Shown in pieces: positions 23,459 to 32,101 of a stretch of 64,000 nt of DNA. Made by a program: the position numbers and the translations under genes. The DNA comes from Nocardia sp. NBC_00508 (lineage in GTDB: Bacteria; Actinomycetota; Actinomycetes; Mycobacteriales; Mycobacteriaceae), in contig NZ_CP107852.1 in assembly GCF_036346875.1 (NCBI RefSeq), forward strand, positions 1,612,001 to 1,676,000, given 5' to 3'. Positions within the stretch are counted from its first letter, which is position 1. Every line of letters starts with the position of its first letter. The notes under the pieces are model-generated. The model was not told where the DNA came from. It saw nothing but the letters and a program-made list of their open reading frames with translations, and searched no databases.

Positions 23459-23472
23459 TGTAACGTGTTTCA
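23459..23472. promoter_or_regulatory. KstR-type operator in MaoC-SDR divergent region
   Basis: TGTAACGTGTTTCA matches TnnAACnnGTTnnA at all fixed positions. It lies 31 bp before the SDR start (23503) and 99 bp before the MaoC start (23360) on the other strand, so it could control one or both. Confidence 0.65.
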
Positions 23473-23502
23473 GACAAGGTTCGAGAGACGGAGGTACCGC
23501 GG

Positions 23503-24249
23503 ATGGGGCGATTGACCGGCAAAGTGGCGTTGATCAGCGGCGCGGCGCGCGGCATGGGCGCGGCGCACGCCAGGGCACTGGTCGCCGAGGACGCGCGCGT
23601 GGTGCTGGGCGATGTGCTCGACGACGAGGGCGCCGCGGTCGCCGAGGAACTGGGCGACAAGGCCGTCTACGTCCACCTCGACGTGCGCGAACCCGACGAC
23701 TGGCGCAAAGCCGTCGCCGAGGCGGTGGGTCGGTTCGGGTCGTTGAGCGTGCTGGTGAACAACGCCGGCATCGCGAACGGCAACCTGCTCGTCGCGTTCG
23801 AACTGGCCGAATGGCAGCGGATCATCGACATCAACCTGACCGGCACGTTCCTCGGCATGCAAGCCGCGACGCCGGCCATGATCGAGGCGGGCGGCGGCTC
23901 GATCATCAACATCTCCTCCGTCGAGGGCATGCGCGGCAGTCCGGGCCTGCACGGCTACACGGCCACCAAGTTCGCCGTGCGCGGGCTCACCAAGTCCACC
24001 GCACTCGAGTTGGCGCAGTACAACATCCGGGTGAACTCGGTGCACCCCGGCCTGATCCGGACCCCGATGACCGAGAACATCCCCGCCGACTTCCTGCAGA
24101 TCCCACTCGGCCGCGCCGCCGAACCGGCCGAGGTCTCCGCGCTGGTGACGTTCCTGGCCTGCGACGAATCGTCGTACTCCACCGGAGCCGAGTTCGTCAT
24201 CGACGGCGGCCTGACCGTGGGCATTCCGCACAAGAGCTTCGACAGCTGA
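23503..24249 (+). CDS. FabG3-like 20-beta/3-alpha-hydroxysteroid dehydrogenase (SDR)
   Basis: The 248-residue classical SDR has SGAARGMG (13-20), NNAG (86-89), Ser139, and YTATK (Tyr152, Lys156). The run from AARGMGAAHARALVAED through RVNSVHPGLIRTPMT and SYSTGAEFVIDGG closely follows M. tuberculosis FabG3 (Rv2002), a hydroxysteroid dehydrogenase. It would use NAD(H) on steroid substrates. The KstR-like site upstream agrees with steroid function. Confidence 0.87.
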   Translation: MGRLTGKVALISGAARGMGAAHARALVAEDARVVLGDVLDDEGAAVAEELGDKAVYVHLDVREPDDWRKAVAEAVGRFGSLSVLVNNAGIANGNLLVAFELAEWQRIIDINLTGTFLGMQAATPAMIEAGGGSIINISSVEGMRGSPGLHGYTATKFAVRGLTKSTALELAQYNIRVNSVHPGLIRTPMTENIPADFLQIPLGRAAEPAEVSALVTFLACDESSYSTGAEFVIDGGLTVGIPHKSFDS

Positions 24250-24470
24250 AAACTTCTGGTTGCCAGGACCATTCGTCCGGCCGGGCTTCCTCTCCGGTGG
24301 CGAGGCGTGTCCAGCCGCGGTCGACCGGCGCGGCTACCTCGGCTTTTTCCGCTCGTCCCCTACAGTGACCAGGTCCGGGCACCGGTCGGAGCGATCGGCA
24401 TTCGGAGCATTCGACTTCAGCGCCACCGTCCCGGAAAGCACGTAGTGATGAAGGGGAGTCGACGAACACC

Positions 24471-25661
24471 ATGCTTCGATCAGGTATCGCCACCGCCGCG
24501 GCCGTGCTGTTCGCGCTCGCGCCGTCGGCCACCGCGCAGCCGATCTTTCCGGCGCCCGATCCTGATCCGTTCTACGCCGCGCCCGCGGACCTGGACGCCG
24601 CCGCGCCGGGCGAGGTCCTCGCCGTCCGGTCGATGCCAGGACTGCTCACGTTTCCCGGCGCGACCGTCACGATGATCAAGTTCCGCTCCAGCAATTCCAC
24701 GGGCAGGCCGATCGCAGCCACGACTACGGTGCTGACACCGCCGAATCACACTCAGGGCGGACCGCTGCTGTCCTATCAGCACATCATCAACGGCCTCGGC
24801 ACCCAGTGCGCGGTGTCCCGCGTGCTCTACACCAACGACCCCAACCTGGCGGTCCGCGAAGCACCCGCGCTCAACGCGGTGCTGCTGCGCGGCTGGTCGG
24901 TGGCTCTGCCCGACCACCTCGGCCCGACCAGCGCCTATGGCGCCGCGAAACTCGGCGGCACGATCACCCTCGACGGCATCCGCGCCGCGCGACGGGTAGC
25001 GGAACTGGGGCTGGCCGACAGTCCGGTGGCCATGCTCGGCTACTCCGGCGGCGGCATGGCGACCGCTTGGGCTGCCGCGCTGGCGCCGACCTACGCACCG
25101 GACCTGCCTCTTGTCGGCGCCGCCGCCGGTGGGGTGCCGATGAACCTCGTCGAGATGATCGAGGGCCTCGGTTACACGCGACACGCGGCGTTCGGCCTCG
25201 CCTTCGCGGCCGCGATCGGCCTGGAACGGGAGTACCCGGCACGATTGCCGATCAGTGACCACCTGAACTCGTTCGGCATGGCGGTCCGCGACCGGATCGC
25301 CAACAGTTGCACCAACGAAATCCTGCTGGCGGGCGCGGGGCGAAGCGTCGTCGACGTCGCCACCTCGGTTTCGCTCGTCGACGACGAACGGGCACTCGCG
25401 GTGCTCGAGGAGAACAGCCTGGAACTCTACGACGGCATCCCTACCACCCCGGTCTTCCAGTGGCGCGCGGTGAATGACGCACTGGTCCCGGTGGCGTCGA
25501 TGGACAGCACGATACGGCGGTATTGCGCCGCCGGAGTCCGGCTCCAATACGAAATGCTGCCCAGCCCGGATCATTTGTCCACCGCAGTACTGGGCGTGCC
25601 GTCGGCGCTCGGGTGGCTCGATGCCCGCTTCCGCGGTATGCCCGCGCCGAGCAATTGCTGA
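24471..25661 (+). CDS. Secreted lipase (LIP family)
   Basis: The 396-residue protein starts with a signal peptide (about residues 1-22, cleavage after ATA). The serine hydrolase elbow GYSGGGMAT puts the nucleophile at Ser192; RAVNDALVPV and PSPDHLSTAV carry likely Asp and His. This is the secretory lipase (PF03583-like) pattern, common in several copies in Nocardia and mycobacteria. It would hydrolyse lipid esters outside the cell. It is monocistronic. Confidence 0.87.
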   Translation: MLRSGIATAAAVLFALAPSATAQPIFPAPDPDPFYAAPADLDAAAPGEVLAVRSMPGLLTFPGATVTMIKFRSSNSTGRPIAATTTVLTPPNHTQGGPLLSYQHIINGLGTQCAVSRVLYTNDPNLAVREAPALNAVLLRGWSVALPDHLGPTSAYGAAKLGGTITLDGIRAARRVAELGLADSPVAMLGYSGGGMATAWAAALAPTYAPDLPLVGAAAGGVPMNLVEMIEGLGYTRHAAFGLAFAAAIGLEREYPARLPISDHLNSFGMAVRDRIANSCTNEILLAGAGRSVVDVATSVSLVDDERALAVLEENSLELYDGIPTTPVFQWRAVNDALVPVASMDSTIRRYCAAGVRLQYEMLPSPDHLSTAVLGVPSALGWLDARFRGMPAPSNC

Positions 25662-25950
25662 TCGTCCTTACCAGCCGACGGCCGGTCACGTCGAATACGC
25701 TTGTCGGCCGCGCTCGAGCGACCACTTCCTCTGCCGGACATCGGGTTTCGTCCGGCTCTCCGCAGCCTGGCTGATCACGCCGTGACGCCTGCCGAAGGAG
25801 TCTCTCGCGTAGGGCGATTACGCCGCGGCCAATTCCGTGCGCACGAGGCGGTTCCTCACCCAGAGATGCGGCGACCCGGCGGCGGCACATTGCCACACAC
25901 CGGGAACGGGCTGTTCTGCCCTACCGCCGCATCGGATCTCGCGCCAGCAG

Positions 25951-26202
25951 CTAGGCGTTCTTGCCGCTCTCGAACGCGCTCTGCCGCGCCTCGTCGACAT
26001 CGGCTTCCGCACGGGCCTTCTCGGCCTCGGCTTCCTTCCGCGCCGCGTCCCGCTCGGATTCGGCCTTGTCCTGCTGCGCGCGACCTTCCTTCTTAAGGTC
26101 TTCGTCGCCGGTAACGACGCCCGCAGCCTCCTTCGTCTTGCCCTTGATGTCCTCGACGACACCTTCGACAGCTTCCCGAGGTCCGCTCTGATGCTCCGGC
26201 AT
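25951..26202 (-). CDS. CsbD-like stress protein, 83 aa
   Basis: The start at ATG 26202 is set by GGGAGGTATGTG upstream. The N-terminal half has the CsbD pattern (VEGVVEDIKGKTKEAAGVVTG), followed by a long charged Ala/Glu/Lys/Arg helix. CsbD-family proteins are small hydrophilic general-stress proteins of unknown mechanism. The 289 bp between the lipase gene and this gene show nothing convincing. Confidence 0.82.
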   Translation of the reverse strand: MPEHQSGPREAVEGVVEDIKGKTKEAAGVVTGDEDLKKEGRAQQDKAESERDAARKEAEAEKARAEADVDEARQSAFESGKNA

Positions 26203-26405
26203 CACATACCTCCCATTCACTTATCGGCTGACACCCGCCGCATACCCGGCCCCGCCACCCTCAATCACGCTGTGACTGCCACCACGGCCGCGTTTACGCA
26301 CAAGAACCCCGTGTGCGCACGTGCCGCCGGGTTGGCGAGTTCCAGTTGGAATGTGGCGTTAATGCCACTGGGAGGCGGTGAGACGGCCGGATAGCTTCGG
26401 TTTCT

Positions 26406-26831
26406 ATGAATTACATCGCGCCGATCCTGATCGGCATCCTGTACGCGCTGGTGATGTCAGCGATTCGCGAGCCACACCGACGCCACTTCAACGCCATCAT
26501 GGTTGCCGGTGCGGGCGCCGCTTACCTCAGCGGCGGCGGACTCGGCGGCTGGGAATTCCTGTTCGCCGCCATCGTCACATATTGCGCCTATCGCGGACTG
26601 CAATCGTGGACTTTCATCGGCATCGCGTGGCTCGTGCACACCGCCGTGGACCTCCTGCACCATTTCAAGGGCAACCCCATCGTCCCGTTCTGGCACGACT
26701 CGTCTCTGGGCTGCGCGATCTGCGACCCGGTCATCGCGCTGTGGTGCTTCCGCGGCGGCCCCTCCCTTTTCTCACTTTTCTCGTTCCGCGGCAAGGCGGC
26801 ATCGCCCGAACTCGAACAAGCCGAGCGCTGA
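26406..26831 (+). CDS. DUF6010-type membrane protein
   Basis: The 141-residue protein has hydrophobic segments throughout (about 3-18, 30-45, 50-65, 68-85), with EPHRRHFNAIMVAGAGAAYL, HTAVDLLHHFKGNPIVPFW and SSLGCAICDP. This His/Cys-containing pattern matches the small DUF6010 family. No function is known. Monocistronic. Confidence 0.72.
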   Translation: MNYIAPILIGILYALVMSAIREPHRRHFNAIMVAGAGAAYLSGGGLGGWEFLFAAIVTYCAYRGLQSWTFIGIAWLVHTAVDLLHHFKGNPIVPFWHDSSLGCAICDPVIALWCFRGGPSLFSLFSFRGKAASPELEQAER

Positions 26832-27142
26832 GCGAGATCAGGCCATGACCAGCACGCTGAACATCGAGTGCGCAAGCCGATGGGTTCAGCGCATGTCGTT
26901 CATGAGATGGAACGGAAAGACCAGGGCCGAGCCGGTGTGTCACCCCGACAGGTCGGTCGCGCTCGAGGGGCACCGTGGTGACGAAAGTATGACCGCGCGG
27001 TGTGGATGGTGTCACCTGGGGTTCCGGTCCGGCACGATCGGGGCATGCCCAAATCTCCCCTCGTGAGCGAGCGTCAGCGAGCGAATCGAACACGCAGCGC
27101 GCAGCGGCGCACGACGGAGCCGAGCGCCAGCGAGGCGCAGTC
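26832..27142. other. Intergenic region with possible leader ORF before the epimerase gene
   Basis: About 310 bp without an established gene. A 33-codon reading at 27045-27146 (ATG to TGA; MPKSPLVSERQRANRTRSAQ) ends by a GTGA overlap with the epimerase start, so it could be a coupled leader peptide; it is very basic and its ribosome-binding site is weak. Upstream are GTGTCACC-type repeats (near 26938 and 27009), candidate promoter elements. Confidence 0.35.
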
Positions 27143-28204
27143 GTGAGCCGCGTGCTGTTGACCGGCGCCGCCGGGTTCATCGGGTCCCATGTCCACCGTG
27201 CGCTGACCGCCGCGGGTCATGAGGTCCTCGCGGTGGATCTGATGCTGTCCGCCGCCCATGGCTATGCGGCGCGGACTCCGGATGACGTGCGGCGACTGGA
27301 TGTCCGCGACGGCGAGGCGTTGAACGGTGCGCTCTGCGGGATCGACGTCGTCTGTCATCAAGCGGCAGTGGTCGGTGCTGGTGTGAGCGCGCAGGACGGG
27401 CCCGCCTACGCCAGTCACAACGACTACGGGACCGCCGTGCTGCTGGCCGCGATGGAGCGTGCCGGATGCCGGCGGCTGGTGCTGGCATCGTCGATGGTGG
27501 TCTATGGCGAAGGTCGCTACCAGGGCGGACGCTGCGGCCCGGTCGAAGTCGGCGTTCGCCGTGCCGAGGATCTCGACAACGGCGTCTTCGAGCACCGCGA
27601 TCCGGACACCGGTGAGATCCTGTCGTGGTCTCCGGTCGGCGAGGATTCCCTACTGCGTCCGCGAAGCCTTTACGCGGCCAGCAAGCTGGCCCAGGAGAAC
27701 TTCGCGGCCGCATGGGCATCGGCGACCGGATCCAGCGTGACCGCGCTGCGCTACCACAATGTCTACGGCGACGATATGCCGAAGGACACGCCCTATTCGG
27801 GGGTCGCGGCGATCTTTCGCTCCGCCTTGGCGGCCGGGCAGCCGCCACAGGTGTTCGAAGACGGCAAGCAAGTACGGGATTTCGTGCACGTCACCGATAT
27901 CGCCGCCGCGAACCTCGCCGCCATCGAGCAGCCGCTGGCCGGATTCACGCCGCTGAATGTCTCCTCCGGGCAGCCGATCACCATCGGTGAGGTCGCCGAG
28001 ACGCTGGCGGCCGCGCGGGGCGGACCGCTGCCCGTGGTGACCGGACGTTACCGGCCCGGCGACGTGCGGCATATCGTCGCGAACCCGGACCGCGCGAAGC
28101 ACGCCATAGGATTCGCGGCACAGGTGGATCCCATCAAAGGTCTGACCGAGTTCGCATTCGCACCGCTACGGTCCGCCGCGGGGGTCGGCGCGCCCGCGGT
28201 GTAG
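27143..28204 (+). CDS. NAD-dependent sugar epimerase/dehydratase (GalE3-like)
   Basis: The 353-residue extended SDR starts at GTG 27143: TGAAGFIG near the N-terminus binds NAD, Ser-Ser in LASSMVVYGEG and YAASK supply the catalytic Ser-Tyr-Lys, followed by RYHNVYGDDMP and FVHVTDIAAAN typical of UDP-sugar epimerases. M. tuberculosis galE3 (Rv0536) lies in a similar neighbourhood with GT2, DUF2064 and membrane proteins, so a role in making a sugar donor for envelope glycans is inferred. Confidence 0.85.
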   Translation: MSRVLLTGAAGFIGSHVHRALTAAGHEVLAVDLMLSAAHGYAARTPDDVRRLDVRDGEALNGALCGIDVVCHQAAVVGAGVSAQDGPAYASHNDYGTAVLLAAMERAGCRRLVLASSMVVYGEGRYQGGRCGPVEVGVRRAEDLDNGVFEHRDPDTGEILSWSPVGEDSLLRPRSLYAASKLAQENFAAAWASATGSSVTALRYHNVYGDDMPKDTPYSGVAAIFRSALAAGQPPQVFEDGKQVRDFVHVTDIAAANLAAIEQPLAGFTPLNVSSGQPITIGEVAETLAAARGGPLPVVTGRYRPGDVRHIVANPDRAKHAIGFAAQVDPIKGLTEFAFAPLRSAAGVGAPAV

Positions 28205-28233
28205 CGCTGCGAATAGTTCTTGCTGAACTGCGG

Positions 28234-29259
28234 TCAGTTGTCGGTGAGCGGCAACCGAACCTCGAACCGGCAACCTCGCTCTCGGTTCTGGGCGGTGATG
28301 TCTCCGCGATGCGCCTCGACCAGTCCCGCCGCGATCGCCAACCCCATACCGCTGCCGACGGGCACCCCGCCCTCCGCCACCGGCGAACGAGCGGCCGTCC
28401 CGCGGTACGCGACGTCGAAGACGCGCGGCAGATCCTCGGCGGAGATCCCTGGGCCGGTGTCGTCCACCCGAGCCCACGCCTGCCCCTCGGAGATACCCGC
28501 GGAGATCGCGACCTCTCCACCCGGCGGTGTATGCGCGATGGCATTGGAGACCAGATTGGTCAGCACCCGTCCAAGCGCCTGGTCGCTGGCCGTGACCACG
28601 ATTCGAGCGGCCGGCTGCTCGGCGCGCAACGCCACCTGCGCCCGCTCGGCCGTCGGATGGTTGGCGGCGAGCACCTCATCGATCACCTCGCGCAGATCCA
28701 CCGGCTCGAGCTCCAGCCGCAGCGCTCCCGCATTGATCTTCGACATCTCGAACAGGTCGTCCACCATCCGCGAGAGCCGATCGGTTTCGCAGCCGATCTG
28801 CTCGGCATAACGCGTCACATCGGCCGCGCCGGTCACGACACCATCCGACAGCGCTTCGGCCATCGCGCGGATACCGGCCAGCGGCGTCCGCAGATCGTGG
28901 CTGACCCAGGCCACGAGCTCACGGCGAGAACGCTCCGCGGCGCGCTCCTGCTCGCGGATTTCCTTCTCCCAGACTGTCTTTTGCGCCTGCTCACGCCCGA
29001 GCAGAACACCAGCCGGCACCGTTACCGCCGCGACCACCGCCAATACGAGGGCGTTTCGCTGGAATTCATGGGTGAACATCAGCCCGCTGACCCCGACGAT
29101 GCCCGCCAGCGTGGCGAGCGTGGGAATCACGACCAGCACGGCCATGCTGGTGGTCAGCGAGCGGTTGCTGGTGGCGCGCAGAATGATCACGCCGATCAGC
29201 ACCACCGGTATCGAGCAGGCCAGCGCGTAGCCGACGATCTGCAGGCTGTCCTCAGGCAT
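28234..29259 (-). CDS. Sensor histidine kinase
   Basis: The 341-residue kinase has four N-terminal hydrophobic segments (about 8-27, 37-60, 69-88) with little extracytoplasmic sequence, then the H-box SHDLRTP (His121), N-box (NLVSNAIAHTP), and G-boxes (DDTGPGIS, GSGMGLAI). A membrane-embedded sensor suggests it monitors the membrane itself. It overlaps the response regulator gene by 8 bp and ends the leftward operon. It converges on the epimerase gene. Confidence 0.9.
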   Translation of the reverse strand: MPEDSLQIVGYALACSIPVVLIGVIILRATSNRSLTTSMAVLVVIPTLATLAGIVGVSGLMFTHEFQRNALVLAVVAAVTVPAGVLLGREQAQKTVWEKEIREQERAAERSRRELVAWVSHDLRTPLAGIRAMAEALSDGVVTGAADVTRYAEQIGCETDRLSRMVDDLFEMSKINAGALRLELEPVDLREVIDEVLAANHPTAERAQVALRAEQPAARIVVTASDQALGRVLTNLVSNAIAHTPPGGEVAISAGISEGQAWARVDDTGPGISAEDLPRVFDVAYRGTAARSPVAEGGVPVGSGMGLAIAAGLVEAHRGDITAQNRERGCRFEVRLPLTDN

Positions 29260-29956
29260 CGCTGCCTCCGTTCCCTGCCTCGCTGCGCGCCCAGGCATAC
29301 CCTCGCCCCCACACCGTTTCGATGCGGTGCTGGTCGCCGAGCTTGCCGCGCAGCCGTTTGATATGCACAGTGACCGTGGACAGGTCACCGAAATCCCAGC
29401 CCCAGACCCGGGACAGCAGCGTCTCCCGGCTGAATACCTGGTGTGGATGCTGCAGAAGGAAGACCAGCAGATCGAATTCCCGCGGTGTCAGTTCCACCGG
29501 CGACCCGTTCACCAGTGCCAGGCGATTGGCCGGACGCACTTCGACCGCTCCGTCCCGCAATACCGGATGGCTGTGGTCGCGCACCACCTGGGCGCGCCGC
29601 AGCACCGACGCGACACGCAGCGCGAGCTCGCGCGGACTGAACGGCTTGGTGACGTAGTCGTCGGCTCCGGCCTCCAGTCCGAGGACCCTGTCGTCCTCGT
29701 CACCGAGCGCCGTCAGCAGGATGACCGGCATGTCCGGCTGCGGGCCCGACCTGATCGCCCGGCAGATCTCGATGCCGTCCGGAGCGGGCATCATGACGTC
29801 GAGCACCGCCAGTTGGACCGGATCGCCTGGATCGGCGAGCGCAGCCAAAGTCGCAGGCCCGTCGGCAGTTTCCCGCACCGTCAGACCGTCGCGCTCGAGG
29901 TAGCGCCGCACCACCTCCCGCACCACCGGGTCGTCGTCCGCGATGAGAATGCTCAT
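29252..29956 (-). CDS. OmpR/PhoB-family response regulator
   Basis: The 234-residue regulator has a receiver domain (acidic pocket DDD at 7-9, phosphoacceptor Asp53 in VLDVMMP, Lys in VTKPF) and a winged-helix domain (ELTPREFDLLVFLLQHPHQV ... WGWDFGDLSTVTVHIKRLR). It pairs with the kinase encoded next. It is located 5 bp downstream of the membrane glycosyltransferase gene, so the system is transcribed with the surface-sugar genes it probably controls. Confidence 0.92.
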   Translation of the reverse strand: MSILIADDDPVVREVVRRYLERDGLTVRETADGPATLAALADPGDPVQLAVLDVMMPAPDGIEICRAIRSGPQPDMPVILLTALGDEDDRVLGLEAGADDYVTKPFSPRELALRVASVLRRAQVVRDHSHPVLRDGAVEVRPANRLALVNGSPVELTPREFDLLVFLLQHPHQVFSRETLLSRVWGWDFGDLSTVTVHIKRLRGKLGDQHRIETVWGRGYAWARSEAGNGGSDA

Positions 29957-29961
29957 GGATA

Positions 29962-31317
29962 TCACCAGTTGGTCAGGATCAGATGGACAACCAGCATGGC
30001 GCCGAGAGCCTGCACCGCGAGCCAGGCTCGCGCCGAGGACCGGGGCAGGAAGGCGGTCGCGACCAGCAGCCACAGATCGAACGGTAGCCAGATGCGCTCG
30101 GTTTCGGCTTTGCTCAGCCCGCTGATATCGGCGACGAGGATGGCGCACAGGCCTGCTGCCACGAGCAACGACGTCGGTTCGAGCGCACGCAGCCGGGTCC
30201 AGGCCACCGCACGGTGGGCTGCGGCGCACGTCGCCAAGCCGACCGCGCACACGGTCGCGGCGAGATTGCCCCACCACCAGTAGGCATAGGACCGCTCGGC
30301 AGCAATGCCCTGGTAGTACCGCTCGACCACCAGGTGATAGCCATCGAGCCACCAGAATCCGGCGAGGGTGAAGGCTGCCGCGACGGCGAGCGCACCCGCG
30401 GCGGCGGGTAGCAGCGGCCGAGCCGTCCGGCTCGAAAGAAACACGGCCACAGCGGGTATGGCCATCAGCACCAGGCCGTAGCTGAGATGGATACCGAAGC
30501 CGAACAAGACCCCGGCGCTCACGCCCGCCACCGGACTGCCGCCCGGCCGCACCGCGATGGCGAGCAACGCGACCGCCCACGCGGTGACGCCGGCGAAGAT
30601 CGCGTCCGCCGAGACCGCGATCCACAGCGCCGCGGGAGCGAGTACCAGGAAGGGCAACGCGGCCCGTGCACGATCCTCGGCGCCCAGTGCCCGCAATGCG
30701 ACGGCGACGGCGACGGCGACACTACAGCCGATCACCATGCAGGCCAACCCCGCCCACGCACCGCCGCCGAGGCCGAGGCGGTCCAGCAGCACGAAGAACA
30801 GCAGCGCGCCCGGCGGGTGCCCGGCGACATGCGTGGTCCACGAATCCGGCTGGAAGTCGAGAATGCGACCGGAGAATTCACGCAGCATGCCGGGGATATC
30901 GGTGACGCCACCGACCTCGTGCAGGTATTCGTTGGAATCGGTGAGTCGCCCGGCGAACCCGCGTTGCCAGCCGTCGACCATGGCCAACGAGAATGCCCAT
31001 GCGACCGCGACGCCCCAGGCCGTCGCCAACAGCCGCCGCCATGGCAGACGCTCTGCCAGCGCCGGGCCCCAGGTGATCACGAGCGCCGCGACGACAACGG
31101 CGGGCACGGTGCCCCATCCGGCATGGGGCAGCCAGTTACCGAAAATCGGCGCGGCACCCGCATAGAGTTTTGAACGCCATTGTTCGCTGGCAATGCGCGG
31201 GACCAGGAACGCTGTGGCGAGCAGTACGGTGGCGATACCGGCTCCAGCTATGTCGCCGCGAATCGGGCTACGGAGGCGGGGAGCGGGCTCGGCGAGGTCT
31301 TGCACGGGTCTAACCAT
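29962..31317 (-). CDS. Polytopic membrane glycosyltransferase-like protein (Rv0541c-like)
   Basis: This 451-residue protein has about ten to twelve membrane segments. An early loop (NEYLHEVGGVTDIPGML) and TTHVAGHPPGALLFFVLLDR resemble the acidic first loop and HPPG motif of GT-C type polyprenyl-phosphate-sugar transferases in actinomycetes. M. tuberculosis Rv0541c has similar size and neighbours. It would transfer sugar from a lipid carrier outside the membrane. It is the first gene of the operon with the two-component system. Confidence 0.72.
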   Translation of the reverse strand: MVRPVQDLAEPAPRLRSPIRGDIAGAGIATVLLATAFLVPRIASEQWRSKLYAGAAPIFGNWLPHAGWGTVPAVVVAALVITWGPALAERLPWRRLLATAWGVAVAWAFSLAMVDGWQRGFAGRLTDSNEYLHEVGGVTDIPGMLREFSGRILDFQPDSWTTHVAGHPPGALLFFVLLDRLGLGGGAWAGLACMVIGCSVAVAVAVALRALGAEDRARAALPFLVLAPAALWIAVSADAIFAGVTAWAVALLAIAVRPGGSPVAGVSAGVLFGFGIHLSYGLVLMAIPAVAVFLSSRTARPLLPAAAGALAVAAAFTLAGFWWLDGYHLVVERYYQGIAAERSYAYWWWGNLAATVCAVGLATCAAAHRAVAWTRLRALEPTSLLVAAGLCAILVADISGLSKAETERIWLPFDLWLLVATAFLPRSSARAWLAVQALGAMLVVHLILTNW

Positions 31318-31366
31318 AGGTCAACGGTCTGGGCATTACCCCTGTTCCAGCGGCCTTTTTCGACGC

Positions 31367-31389
31367 CGTCACCGTTTCGTCACAGGTTT
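31367..31389. promoter_or_regulatory. Direct repeats in divergent promoter (response-regulator site candidate)
   Basis: CGTCACCGTTT and CGTCACAGGTTT lie directly head to tail, 11 bp apart, the spacing OmpR/PhoB-type regulators use. They sit in the 112-bp gap between the leftward glycosyltransferase-two-component operon and the rightward GT2 operon, so one site could control both. Confidence 0.5.
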
Positions 31390-31429
31390 TTCGGCGCTAT
31401 CGACGACGCGGCGGCTTAGCGTCTGAAAC

Positions 31430-32101
31430 GTGAGAGATACCCACGTTGAGCCGGGCAGTGTGACCGTGGTGATTCCGTGCCGGGACGAAGCTGAAGCGTT
31501 GCCAGTGGTACTGGCCGCCATCCCGGCCGGCTATCGCGCGGTCGTGGTCGACAACGGCTCCACCGACGACACCGCGACCGTGGCGCGGGTACGCGGCGCG
31601 ACCGTGGTGCATGAGGACCGACCCGGGTACGGCGCGGCCGTCCAGGCAGGCATCAGGGCGGCCCGCACCGAAGTGGTCGCGGTGCTCGATGGCGACGGGT
31701 CGATGGATCCAGCCGACTTGCCGGGACTGGTCGCCTTGGTCCGTGACGGCGCCGATCTCGCGGTGGGCAGGCGACGTCCGGTCCACGCGCGGGTCTGGCC
31801 GTGGCACGCACGACTGGGGAATCGCGTCGTCGCGGCCCGGCTGCGTCGGAAATACGGTCTGCCCGTGCACGATATCGCCGCGATGCGGGTGGCGCGCCGC
31901 AGCACCATGTTGTCGCTCGGCCCGCTGCACGACCGGTCCGGTTATCCGCTCGAACTTCTCGTGCAGGCATCGGCGGCAGGATGGCGCGTCGTCGAGCGGG
32001 ATATCGCCTATCGGCCGCGCGCGGGTGGCGTATCGAAGGTTTCCGGCTCGATACTCGGAACACTGCGCGCCACTATGGATTTCTTGGCGGTGCTGCGATG
32101 A
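31430..32101 (+). CDS. GT2 family glycosyltransferase (polyprenyl-phosphate sugar synthase-like)
   Basis: The 223-residue protein starts at GTG 31430. SVTVVIPCRDEAEALPVVL, VVDNGSTDDTA and VLDGDGSMDP carry the nucleotide-sugar and DxD metal motifs of GT-A fold enzymes. It lacks membrane helices. M. tuberculosis Rv0539 (dolichyl-phosphate sugar synthase-like) is the likely counterpart; it would load a sugar on a polyprenyl phosphate for the GT-C type transferase. First of six coupled genes. Confidence 0.86.
   Translation: MRDTHVEPGSVTVVIPCRDEAEALPVVLAAIPAGYRAVVVDNGSTDDTATVARVRGATVVHEDRPGYGAAVQAGIRAARTEVVAVLDGDGSMDPADLPGLVALVRDGADLAVGRRRPVHARVWPWHARLGNRVVAARLRRKYGLPVHDIAAMRVARRSTMLSLGPLHDRSGYPLELLVQASAAGWRVVERDIAYRPRAGGVSKVSGSILGTLRATMDFLAVLR

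Noticed and set aside
25701..26096. 131-codon rightward reading between lipase and CsbD genes
   Set aside because: Overlaps the CsbD-like gene on the other strand, Arg/Pro-rich, no start signal.
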